A program made the translations under genes and the position numbers. Under the pieces are notes generated by a model. It was not told the DNA's origin, ran no database searches, and saw only the letters and a program-made list of their open reading frames with translations. From the NCBI RefSeq assembly GCF_003568665.1, contig NZ_QXMH01000001.1:1302001-1366000 (forward strand): DNA of 64,000 nucleotides. Direction: 5' to 3'. This DNA comes from Chitinophaga alhagiae. GTDB lineage: Bacteria; Bacteroidota; Bacteroidia; Chitinophagales; Chitinophagaceae. Of this stretch, positions 27,254 through 35,290 are shown in pieces. The stretch's first letter is position 1; each line of letters opens with the position of its first letter.

Positions 27254-27266
27254 TCAGATGATCTGA
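27254..27266. promoter_or_regulatory. Probable GntR operator, copy 2 (perfect palindrome TCAGATGATCTGA)
   Basis: A perfect inverted repeat with 6-base arms around a central G, in the 36-base gap between the regulator stop and the MFS start at 27272. Its near-copy at 26555-26567 lies at the regulator start, which supports both being sites of the encoded GntR protein. Confidence 0.6.
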
Positions 27267-27271
27267 CAAAA

Positions 27272-28501
27272 ATGGAAACTGTATTGGATGCCGAAGAAAC
27301 CGCATCGGCCCGTATTACAGCAGAAAAAACGGTGTTCTCCGTACTGCTGGCATTAAGTTTTACCCACCTCCTGAACGACACCATCCAGTCGCTCATCCCC
27401 GCCATTTACCCGCTGGTAAAAGACTCCCTGCACCTTAGTTTTTCGCAGGTGGGCCTGATTACCCTCACCTTCCAGCTATCTGCGTCCATTCTGCAGCCGC
27501 TGGTGGGCCTGTACACAGACAAGCGCCCGCAGCCCTACTCCCTTGCCATTGGCATGGGCTTTACACTGCTGGGACTGGTATGCCTGGCGCTTTCCCACAG
27601 TTTTGCCATGGTATTGCTGTCTGTAGCGCTGGTAGGCGTGGGCTCCGCTATTTTTCACCCGGAAGCGTCCCGCCTGGCCTACATGGCCTCCGGCGGTAAA
27701 CACGGCATGGCGCAATCTCTTTTCCAGGTGGGCGGCAACACCGGCAGCTCCCTTGGCCCGCTCCTGGCCGCGGCCATTATTGTGCCTTTCGGGCAGTTGC
27801 ACATTGCCTGGTTCTCCCTGATGGCCCTGCTGGCCATTGTAGTAATGCTGCGCATCAGCCGCTGGTACCTCAACAACCCGCAGCGCGCCAGGCCCAAAAA
27901 GAAAGCGGCCGTATCAGGCGGCGTACAATTGTCTAAAGGGCGGGTGGCCTTTGCGCTGTTCATCCTGCTGGTACTCATTTTTTCCAAGTACTTCTACATG
28001 GCCAGCCTGACCAGTTATTACACTTTTTACCTGATGGACAAGTTCCATGTGTCCGTGCAGGACTCGCAGGTATACCTGTTCGTATTCCTCTTTGCCATTG
28101 CCGCCGGCACCTTTATTGGCGGCCCTGTGGGGGACCGGATCGGCAGAAAGTACGTGATCTGGATCTCCATACTGGGCGTGGCGCCCTTTGCGCTGCTGAT
28201 GCCGCATGTAAACCTGCTGTGGACGGTGGTGCTGAGCGTGTTCATCGGCGTAATACTTTCCTCCGCGTTTTCCGCCATCCTGGTATATGCGCAGGAACTG
28301 GTGCCCGGTAAGGTAGGCCTGATAGCCGGCCTCTTCTTCGGGTTCGCCTTCGGCATGGCCGGCGTTGGCTCCGCGCTCCTGGGCGAGCTGGCAGACCGTA
28401 CCAGCATCAACTACGTATACCAGGTTTGCGCATATCTGCCGCTTATTGGCCTGCTGACCGGGTTTTTACCGAATATTGAAGGAAAACGGAAAGCAGCCTG
28501 A
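27272..28501 (+). CDS. MFS transporter, fosmidomycin-resistance (Fsr)-like
   Basis: A 409-residue, twelve-helix inner-membrane carrier. The N-terminal FTHLLNDTIQSLIPAIYPLV and the loop GLYTDKRPQPYSLAIGMG are typical of the Fsr group, as is GSAIFHPEASRLAY. Second-half loop GPVGDRIGRKYVIW matches the MFS motif. Fsr-type proteins export toxic organic compounds; the substrate is unknown. It follows its GntR regulator and has an operator in the gap, so it may be induced by the compound it exports. A strong bidirectional terminator follows. Confidence 0.88.
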   Translation: METVLDAEETASARITAEKTVFSVLLALSFTHLLNDTIQSLIPAIYPLVKDSLHLSFSQVGLITLTFQLSASILQPLVGLYTDKRPQPYSLAIGMGFTLLGLVCLALSHSFAMVLLSVALVGVGSAIFHPEASRLAYMASGGKHGMAQSLFQVGGNTGSSLGPLLAAAIIVPFGQLHIAWFSLMALLAIVVMLRISRWYLNNPQRARPKKKAAVSGGVQLSKGRVAFALFILLVLIFSKYFYMASLTSYYTFYLMDKFHVSVQDSQVYLFVFLFAIAAGTFIGGPVGDRIGRKYVIWISILGVAPFALLMPHVNLLWTVVLSVFIGVILSSAFSAILVYAQELVPGKVGLIAGLFFGFAFGMAGVGSALLGELADRTSINYVYQVCAYLPLIGLLTGFLPNIEGKRKAA

Positions 28502-28513
28502 CGTTTTGTATAA

Positions 28514-28558
28514 AAAAAAAGCGGGTGTATCCAGATCAGGAGATGCACCCGCTTTTTT
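28514..28558. terminator. Bidirectional rho-independent terminator
   Basis: Stem GCGGGTG...CACCCGC flanked by an A-run on one side and a T-run on the other, between the convergent MFS and DUF2490 genes. Confidence 0.85.
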
Positions 28559-28572
28559 ATTGTGCCTATAGC

Positions 28573-29316
28573 TTATAACCTCACATAACCAGCTATCTGC
28601 GCTACATGGAACGTAGTGCGCGCACTGCCGGCCCCTGAAATGAACTGGTTAAGGTAACCGCCTTCCACATCAAAGCGCGGGCTTACGCGGTAACCTACCG
28701 CCAGGTACGCGCGGTTCTGGTCAAAGGTTTTTCCGTTGGTGCGGGAAGGGTCCCCATAGTTGAGGAACAGCTCGTTCTGCACCGCCGCAAAAATGCCTTT
28801 TTCAAATTGCTCCGATCCGTCTACAGGTATAATGCCCCGCAGAAAATACCGGAAACGGTGCGCCAGGTCAAACCCGTCATTTTTCAGGCCGCTTTCTTCC
28901 ACAATGCTTTTGGGCATAAACCGTTGCTCCACCCGGAAACGGTGCTGCAGCGGAATGAAAGCTACCTGGTGGTTCACGATAAATTGCTCCCAGATACGGT
29001 GCTCGGACAAATAATCGTAATCTATCAGGTTCGCCATGTTGGAGTAGGGAGAACGAAGGCGTATCCAGGCATATCCCACTGTGGCTACCATATTCTTGCG
29101 CACATGATAGTTAATGCCCGGCCGTACTATAAACGTCTGGAACGCTTCAAACTTGTCTGAAGAGCGCACCTGTGCATCCAGGTGCACACTGAATTTGGAT
29201 GACGGAACGCGGAAGGTGTTGAACACCGCCAGCCAGCCAGCGGTTTGTTGCTGCTGCGCATGTACGCGCAGCATGGCGAAAAAGAAAATCCCCGTAGTCA
29301 GAATGTATTGCTTCAT
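28573..29316 (-). CDS. DUF2490 family outer-membrane-type protein
   Basis: A 247-residue exported protein with a signal peptide (MKQYILTTGIFFFAMLRVHAQ). It shows alternating amphipathic strands, RVEQRFMPK and HRFRYFLRG, and ends GYVRL, consistent with a small beta-barrel. DUF2490 proteins are common in Bacteroidota and uncharacterised. The start at 29316 is selected because it opens the signal peptide. It lies downstream of the sialic acid regulator on the same strand, but no direct link to sialic acid is seen. Confidence 0.8.
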   Translation of the reverse strand: MKQYILTTGIFFFAMLRVHAQQQQTAGWLAVFNTFRVPSSKFSVHLDAQVRSSDKFEAFQTFIVRPGINYHVRKNMVATVGYAWIRLRSPYSNMANLIDYDYLSEHRIWEQFIVNHQVAFIPLQHRFRVEQRFMPKSIVEESGLKNDGFDLAHRFRYFLRGIIPVDGSEQFEKGIFAAVQNELFLNYGDPSRTNGKTFDQNRAYLAVGYRVSPRFDVEGGYLNQFISGAGSARTTFHVAQIAGYVRL

Positions 29317-29362
29317 ATGAACCTTGCTTTTGGACCGGTTCAAAAATAAAGCGCGGGCGGCA

Positions 29363-30070
29363 TTATTCAAACAGCCGTGCAAAGTGGTTCTCCAGGTGCT
29401 TGCGCATGCCTATGCGGAACTCTTCCGGCGTGCCCTTTTCCAGTATGTCCACCAAACCCTTGTGGGAAAGGAAGTTACGCAGGCGGGGCTGTTTTTTCAG
29501 CAGCCCGCTCTTGTGCACGTAGTCAAATACCGGCAACAACATTTTCTGGAATTTTTTCAGGGTCTCGTTGCCCGCAATTTCGTAGAGCTTGCCGTGGAAG
29601 GCTATTTCATGGTCTATGTTAAAAAGGTGATGCTCCGTGGCGGGCGGCTCCTTGCCTACTATTTTTTTCAGCTCCCGGATGTCTTCCTTTGTGATACGAT
29701 GGAATAAAAAGTCGGCCATGCCGATTTCCAGTACCAGCCGTATCTCGAACATTTCCTTCAGCGTATCCTGGTCCAGCACATGCGGGTTCATGCTTTTGCT
29801 CAGGATGCCGAAAATATCTGGACTGGTAATAACGGCGCCCTTTTTCTTCTTGGATTCTATCAGCCCCATGATGCGCAGGCGCAGCAAGGCTTCACGCACT
29901 ACGGTGCGGCTTACGCCCAGGGCTTCCGCCAGCTCCATTTCCTTGGGTATGGAATCTCCCACCTTTAATTTCCGCTCCTGCAGCAGTTCTACAAGGTTCG
30001 CTTCCACTTTGTCTACCAGCGTGCTGGTGTCTATTGATTTAAAACTGTCTTTGATAGCCGTCAGAGTCAT
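29363..30070 (-). CDS. GntR family regulator (FadR/FCD), likely sialic acid operon regulator
   Basis: A 235-residue regulator. The winged helix has VDKVEANLVELLQERKLKVGD, IPKEMELAEALGVSRTV and VREALLRLRIMGLI. The FCD domain has EIRLVLEIGMADFL, NIDHEIAFHGKLYEIAGN and KHLENHF, with metal-binding His residues. It is transcribed away from the sialic acid operon. A 17-base inverted repeat lies just before its start and again in front of nanA, so it most likely controls itself and the operon, as NanR does in other bacteria. The ligand (sialic acid or ManNAc) is inferred from context. Confidence 0.85.
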   Translation of the reverse strand: MTLTAIKDSFKSIDTSTLVDKVEANLVELLQERKLKVGDSIPKEMELAEALGVSRTVVREALLRLRIMGLIESKKKKGAVITSPDIFGILSKSMNPHVLDQDTLKEMFEIRLVLEIGMADFLFHRITKEDIRELKKIVGKEPPATEHHLFNIDHEIAFHGKLYEIAGNETLKKFQKMLLPVFDYVHKSGLLKKQPRLRNFLSHKGLVDILEKGTPEEFRIGMRKHLENHFARLFE

Positions 30071-30087
30071 ATTATGTTATACTTAAT
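30071..30087. promoter_or_regulatory. Probable operator, copy 1 (17-bp imperfect palindrome)
   Basis: ATTATGT-TAT-ACTTAAT, arms of 7 bases with one mismatch, directly upstream of the GntR start codon at 30070. It has the same layout as the perfect copy at 30220-30236. Confidence 0.6.
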
Positions 30088-30219
30088 TCAAAAATAGTGG
30101 AAAAGAAGCAGAATGTAGGTAGCGTTCCTTTCCTGGTTCTGTTTATTTAATTGACAATCAATATTTTAATTTATTTCTGAATATTTATTTGGAATTACCG
30201 GTAAAATATTTTTAACTTT

Positions 30220-30236
30220 ATTATGTCATACATAAT
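30220..30236. promoter_or_regulatory. Probable operator, copy 2 (17-bp perfect palindrome)
   Basis: ATTATGT-CAT-ACATAAT, perfect 7-base arms with a 3-base spacer, in the divergent region about 200 bases before nanA. The rest of 30088-30434 is A+T-rich upstream DNA in which I see no clear gene apart from a doubtful 26-codon frame. Confidence 0.65.
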
Positions 30237-30276
30237 ACAGAACATAGTATGAATATACAACTAAAATCTCATTCGT

Positions 30277-30357
30277 ATGAAAGCAGCAGCAAAAAGAAAA
30301 TATTGGTTCATCAACAACTGTTGTAACCCATCTCTCTCAGCATGCTTAACCAGTTAA
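30277..30357 (+). CDS. Possible leader peptide (26 aa), doubtful
   Basis: ATG at 30277 opens MKAAAKRKYWFINNCCNPSL and closes with SACLTS and TAA at 30355-30357. The peptide has a basic start and a Cys-Cys pair. It lies between the sialic acid operator and nanA. It could be a translated leader, or chance. There is no recognised family and no direct proof of translation. Confidence 0.25.
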   Translation: MKAAAKRKYWFINNCCNPSLSACLTS

Positions 30358-30434
30358 GTATGCGTTGGCGTATTATGACAGGCCGGGGATAGTCTTGTCT
30401 TCCGGGATTTTTCCAAATACTTCAAACCCGAAAT

Positions 30435-31376
30435 ATGAATATCGAACATCTAGCGGGCCTGGTTGCGGCCCCCTTCACACCCATGCACGGCAACGGAAAC
30501 CTTCATCTGGAACTGATACCGGCCTACTATGCACTATTAAAGAATAACGGTGTATCCGGCGCGTTCATCTGCGGGTCTACCGGCGAGGGCGTATCTCTCA
30601 CGCTCCGCGAGCGCAAGCTGGTGGCGGAGGCCTGGGCATCCGCCGCCGTTGATCAACGAGACTTCAAGGTGATCACCCTGCTGGGGGGCACCAGCGTGGC
30701 GGAATGTATTGAGCTGGCCAGGCACGCCAGGGAAGCGGGTTTGTATGCCGTGGCGTTTACGGCGCCGTTCTATTTCAAACCGGCCAGCGTGAAAGTATTG
30801 GCGGATATGTGCATGGAAATTGCGGCGGCGGTGCCGGACATGCCGTTTTACTACTACCACATCCCGGTGCTCACCGGCGTACATTTTAACATGATAGAGC
30901 TGCTGCAGGCCATAGACGGGCACTGCCCCAATTTTGCCGGTATCAAATATACACATGAAGACTTTATGGACTTCCTGAGCTGCCTGCGGTTCCGCAACGG
31001 GTATTACGATATGCTTTGGGGCCGGGACGAGAATATGCTGCCGGCGCTCAGCATTGGCGCAAAAGGCGCTGTGGGCAGCACTTTCAACTATGCCGCCCCG
31101 CTTTACCTGGACCTTATCCGGGCCTGGGAAAACGGTGAGCTGGAAAAAGCGCGCGCCCTGCAGCAGCGTTCCATAGACATGATACGCCTACTGGGGAAAT
31201 ATGGCGGCATAGCTACCGGTAAAGCCTATATGAAAATGATAGGGCTTGACTGTGGCGGCTTCCGCAAGCCCGTGTCTAACATGAGCGCGGAAAGGCTGGA
31301 GGCTTTTGCAAAAGACGTAGCAGCGCTTGACTTTACATCTTTCTGTTCTCAACTGCCAGCTGCTGTGAAGGGCTGA
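30435..31376 (+). CDS. nanA: N-acetylneuraminate lyase (NanA/NanL)
   Basis: A 313-residue cytoplasmic TIM-barrel aldolase of the DHDPS/NAL family that cleaves N-acetylneuraminate to N-acetylmannosamine and pyruvate. The GSTGEG motif at about 48-53 binds the pyruvyl carboxylate; catalytic Tyr141 is in YYHIPVLTGV and the Schiff-base Lys171 is in GIKYTH. The YYHIP form and the sialic acid neighbours favour lyase over dihydrodipicolinate synthase. It is the first gene of a five-gene operon; the mutarotase-symporter starts 13 bases later. Regulation by the divergent GntR protein is inferred from the shared operators. Confidence 0.9.
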   Translation: MNIEHLAGLVAAPFTPMHGNGNLHLELIPAYYALLKNNGVSGAFICGSTGEGVSLTLRERKLVAEAWASAAVDQRDFKVITLLGGTSVAECIELARHAREAGLYAVAFTAPFYFKPASVKVLADMCMEIAAAVPDMPFYYYHIPVLTGVHFNMIELLQAIDGHCPNFAGIKYTHEDFMDFLSCLRFRNGYYDMLWGRDENMLPALSIGAKGAVGSTFNYAAPLYLDLIRAWENGELEKARALQQRSIDMIRLLGKYGGIATGKAYMKMIGLDCGGFRKPVSNMSAERLEAFAKDVAALDFTSFCSQLPAAVKG

Positions 31377-31389
31377 CAAAAAACGCGCG

Positions 31390-34008
31390 ATGCATTTTTC
31401 ACTGTTTATCAAACTGACATTTCTCATTACCATGCTCTCCATTTCCCGGCTGGGGGCACAGGAGCCGGCCAACAACCATATCCACTGGTCGGTTCCCGCC
31501 ACGCTGCCCCCGCCGCGGGGAGCAACAGAGCAGCCCGGCCTGGCCGGCGCCAGCGCGGGCGTGCACCATGACCTGCTGCTGATTGCCGGCGGCGCCAACT
31601 TCCCGGACGGCATGCCCTGGCAAGGCGGCCACAAAAAATATCATAACGATGTGTACCTGCTGCGGCCTGATTCTACCTGGCTGCCGCCGGTTACCCTGCC
31701 ATTTTCATTTGCCTACGCCGCCAGCGTTACCACGCCGCAAGGCCTGCTCTGCATAGGCGGGGAAAATGAGAACGGCCCCCGGAGGGAGGTGTTCCTGCTG
31801 CAATGGAACGCTGTACAGCAGAAGCTGGAGAACATCCCCATGCCTTCCCTGCCGCAGCCTGTTACCAACGCCTCCGCCGCCCTGCATGGCAACACCGTAT
31901 ACCTCACCGGCGGCGAAACAGACACCGGCGCCCTCCGCACGTTCTACCGCCTGCAACCCGGCGCCGGCCATTGGGAGCAATTGCCAGACCTGCCGCTGGC
32001 GGTTTCCCATGCAGTAACCGTTGTACAGTCAAACGGCGAGTATCCCTGCCTGTACCTCATTGGCGGCAGAACGCGCACCGCCACCGGCATCAGCCAGCTG
32101 CACAACAGCGTATACCAGTACAACCTGCAGGAAGGGCAATGGAAAAAAATGGCCCCCGTGCCCGCTGCCGCGCTTTCCGCCGGTACCGGCATAGCCACCG
32201 GTGCTACCTATATCCTTTTATTTGGCGGAGACAAGGGCGATGTATTTCACCGCATAGAAACGTTCAACGCCGCCATCCAGGCGGCGCCTGATGGCCATAA
32301 AGCGGCGCTGCAGGCGCAGAAACTGCCGCTGCTCACAGAACACCGCGGGTTCAGCCGCGATATCCACCTCTTCAACACCGTTACCAACACCTGGACCAAA
32401 ACCGGCGAACTGCCGTTTGAAACGCCCGTTACCACCACCGCGGTAAAATGGGGCGGCGATATTTTTATTCCGGGCGGCGAGGTGCGGCCGGGCGTGCGCA
32501 CCCCTGCCATCCTGAAAGGCGTTATTGAAAGAAAACAGTTCTTCTCCTGGTCAGACTACACCATACTGGCCCTGTACCTGCTCCTGATGATCGCCATCGG
32601 CATCTGGACATCCCGTCACCAGGCTTCTACAGACGACTATTTCCGCGGCGGCCAGAAGATTCCCGGCTGGGCCACCGGCCTCAGTATTTTCGGCGCCAAG
32701 CTCAGCGCCATCACCTTCATCGGCATTCCCGCCAAAACTTACGCTACCAACTGGACGTATTTCCTGCTGCTCATGACCATCATTATGGTAATGCCGCTGG
32801 TGGTGCGTTTCTTTATTCCCTTCTACCGGAAACTGAACGTTACCTCCGCCTATGAATACCTCGAAAAACGTTTCAGCTACCTCTCCCGCGGCCTGGCCTC
32901 CCTGTTGTTCATTTTGCTGCAACTGGGCCGCATGGGCATTGTATTGCTCCTGCCCAGCATTGCGCTTTCCGTGGTAACAGGCATACCCGTTACCACCTGT
33001 ATTCTCATCATGGGTATTGTAAGCCTCTTTTATACGGTACTGGGCGGTGTGGAAGCGGTCATCTGGACGGAGGTAGTACAGGTGATCATACTGCTGGGCG
33101 GCGCCCTGCTGTCGCTGGTGCTGCTGCCTATGCGCATGAAAAGCACTGCGGGAGAGGCCTGGGCCAGTCTTGCCGCCAACGCCAAACTGAAGCTGCTGGA
33201 CTTTCACTTCGACCTCAGCTCCCCCACGCTGTGGGTAGTGCTGATCGGCGGGCTGGCACTGAACCTCACCGTGTATGGCACAGACCAGACGGTGGTACAG
33301 CGTTACCTCACCACCAAAGATGAAAAGACCGCCGTTGGCAGCCTGAAGCTCAGCGCCTGGATGACATTGCCTTCCACCATCATCTTCTTTTCGCTCGGCA
33401 CGCTGTTATACCTCTTTTACCAGCAACATCCGGAAAAGGTGAACATTGCGCTGGACTCGCAAGACACCATTTTCCCCTGGTTCATTGTGAACGAGCTGCC
33501 CAACGGCATCTCCGGCCTGGTGATCACCGCCATTTTTGCCGCCGCCATGGGCAGCCTTAACGGTAGTGTGAACGCGGTGTCTACCGTATTTGTCAATGAT
33601 TTTTACCGGAAAATATTCCCCGCCAGGTCAGAGAAAAGTTACCTGCTGGCCGCGCGGGCCGCTACCCTGGCCGTAGGCATCTTCGGTACCGTAATTGCGC
33701 TGGTAATGGCCGGTACCGGCATTGTGTCTCTCTGGGACCAGTTCAACACCATCCTGGGCCTGTTCACCGGCGGCATTGCGGGCCTGTTCGTCCTGGGCAT
33801 TTTTACCCGCAGGGCCAACGCCTTTGGCGCTACGGCGGGGCTGCTGGTCAGCGGTGTGATACAATACCTGGTGTACCGCTACACGCACATCAACCTGCTG
33901 CTGTATGCGCTGACCGGCCTGGCCAGCTGCGCGGTATGCGGCTACCTGTTCAGCCTGGTGGCGGGGCAGCGGAAAGATATTGCCGGCTTAACCATTTATA
34001 AGAACTAA
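31390..34008 (+). CDS. Fusion of a Kelch-type sialic acid mutarotase (NanM-like) and a sodium:solute symporter (NanT-like)
   Basis: An 872-residue membrane protein. A signal peptide (MHFSLFIKLTFLITMLSISR) leads to a six-bladed Kelch beta-propeller at about 28-375, with repeats such as LLLIAGGANFPDGMPW, LLCIGGENENGP, TVYLTGGETD and LYLIGGRTR; this is the cyclically permuted mutarotase (NanM) type. Residues about 385-872 form a multi-helix SSS symporter (DYFRGGQKIPGWATG, AYEYLEKRF). The propeller would turn released alpha-sialic acid into its beta anomer, or the reverse, right at the transporter. This is inferred from the families and the operon. The next gene starts 1 base after the stop. Confidence 0.87.
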   Translation: MHFSLFIKLTFLITMLSISRLGAQEPANNHIHWSVPATLPPPRGATEQPGLAGASAGVHHDLLLIAGGANFPDGMPWQGGHKKYHNDVYLLRPDSTWLPPVTLPFSFAYAASVTTPQGLLCIGGENENGPRREVFLLQWNAVQQKLENIPMPSLPQPVTNASAALHGNTVYLTGGETDTGALRTFYRLQPGAGHWEQLPDLPLAVSHAVTVVQSNGEYPCLYLIGGRTRTATGISQLHNSVYQYNLQEGQWKKMAPVPAAALSAGTGIATGATYILLFGGDKGDVFHRIETFNAAIQAAPDGHKAALQAQKLPLLTEHRGFSRDIHLFNTVTNTWTKTGELPFETPVTTTAVKWGGDIFIPGGEVRPGVRTPAILKGVIERKQFFSWSDYTILALYLLLMIAIGIWTSRHQASTDDYFRGGQKIPGWATGLSIFGAKLSAITFIGIPAKTYATNWTYFLLLMTIIMVMPLVVRFFIPFYRKLNVTSAYEYLEKRFSYLSRGLASLLFILLQLGRMGIVLLLPSIALSVVTGIPVTTCILIMGIVSLFYTVLGGVEAVIWTEVVQVIILLGGALLSLVLLPMRMKSTAGEAWASLAANAKLKLLDFHFDLSSPTLWVVLIGGLALNLTVYGTDQTVVQRYLTTKDEKTAVGSLKLSAWMTLPSTIIFFSLGTLLYLFYQQHPEKVNIALDSQDTIFPWFIVNELPNGISGLVITAIFAAAMGSLNGSVNAVSTVFVNDFYRKIFPARSEKSYLLAARAATLAVGIFGTVIALVMAGTGIVSLWDQFNTILGLFTGGIAGLFVLGIFTRRANAFGATAGLLVSGVIQYLVYRYTHINLLLYALTGLASCAVCGYLFSLVAGQRKDIAGLTIYKN

Positions 34009-34009
34009 T

Positions 34010-35233
34010 ATGCTTTATTCAACTACAGACCTGCTGCACCTGCGGGATTTTTACCGGCGGCAATTGCTGGACAACACTGTTCCGTTCTGGTTTCCCCGCA
34101 GTTACGACAAGGAGTACGGCGGCTATCTGCTCATGCGCGAGGCCAACGGTACCTTGCTGGACGATGATAAGGCCGTGTGGATACAGGGCCGCGCCGCCTG
34201 GCTGCTGTCTACCCTTTACAACACCGTATCTCGCAACCCGGAGTGGCTGCAGGGCGCCAGGTACGGCATTGACTTCCTGCAGCAACACTGTTTTGATACG
34301 GATGGCCGCATGTTCTTTCACATGGCCCGCAACGGCCAGCCCATCCGCAAGCGGCGGTACTTCTTCTCTGAAACCTTTACCGTAATTGCCGCCGCGGCAT
34401 ATGCACAGGCCACCGGCAGCAACAGCATGGCATCATTTGCCCGCGCGCTGTTCGGGCAATGCCTGGAATATGCGTCCACACCGGGTTTGCTGCCCTCCAA
34501 ATACACAAGCACCCGGCCCGCCCGCGGTATTGGCGTGCCCATGATCATGCTCAACACCGCCCAGCAGCTGCGCGCCACCATTGGCGATGAGCGCTGTGAT
34601 GCGTACATTGACCAGTGGATCTCTGAAATAGAGACCTTTTTTGTGAAAGACGATATCCGCTGCGTAATGGAGACCGTAGCGCCAGACGGCAGCATTATTG
34701 ACCACATAGACGGCCGCACCCTCAACCCCGGCCACGCCATAGAAGGCGCCTGGTTCATCCTGCACGAAGCCCGCCACCGCGGTAATGATGAACGCCTCAC
34801 CGCATTGGGCTGCAAAATGCTGGACTACATGTGGGAGCGGGGCTGGGACAAAGAGTATGGCGGCATCTTTTACTTCCGGGACGTTTATCATAAACCGGTG
34901 CAGGAATACTGGCAGGACATGAAGTTCTGGTGGCCGCACAATGAGGCCATCATAGCCACCTTACTGGCATACCTGATGACCGGCAACGAAAAATACGCGC
35001 GCTGGCACCGGCAGGTGCATCAATATGCCTACAGCCATTTTCATGATACGGAAAACGGGGAGTGGTTCGGTTACCTGCACCGCAACGGTACGGTGGCGCA
35101 AACGGCCAAGGGCAACCTCTTCAAAGGCCCGTTCCATTTGCCGCGGCAGGAATGGTATTGTTTGCAGATATTGCAGGAGCACCTGGAGAAAAAGGAACAA
35201 AACGCTGCCCGTAAAGCAGGGAGCAGCCTATAA
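34010..35233 (+). CDS. AGE family epimerase (N-acetylglucosamine 2-epimerase)
   Basis: A 407-residue (alpha/alpha)6-barrel enzyme. Motifs seen are GGYLLMREANG, KAVWIQGRAAWLLS, TLNPGHAIEGAWFI and KFWWPHNEAIIATLLAY, which hold the catalytic histidines of the RenBP/AGE family. It should convert N-acetylmannosamine, the product of NanA, to N-acetylglucosamine. This is the Bacteroides-type route that bypasses ManNAc kinase. It sits between the symporter and the sialidase genes, which supports this role. A cellobiose-epimerase-like activity is the main alternative from sequence alone. Confidence 0.87.
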   Translation: MLYSTTDLLHLRDFYRRQLLDNTVPFWFPRSYDKEYGGYLLMREANGTLLDDDKAVWIQGRAAWLLSTLYNTVSRNPEWLQGARYGIDFLQQHCFDTDGRMFFHMARNGQPIRKRRYFFSETFTVIAAAAYAQATGSNSMASFARALFGQCLEYASTPGLLPSKYTSTRPARGIGVPMIMLNTAQQLRATIGDERCDAYIDQWISEIETFFVKDDIRCVMETVAPDGSIIDHIDGRTLNPGHAIEGAWFILHEARHRGNDERLTALGCKMLDYMWERGWDKEYGGIFYFRDVYHKPVQEYWQDMKFWWPHNEAIIATLLAYLMTGNEKYARWHRQVHQYAYSHFHDTENGEWFGYLHRNGTVAQTAKGNLFKGPFHLPRQEWYCLQILQEHLEKKEQNAARKAGSSL

Positions 35234-35290
35234 AAAATTCAAGGTCCCGGGCATCGTGAGAAATTTTGCCCGGATCAAAATAACAGGATC

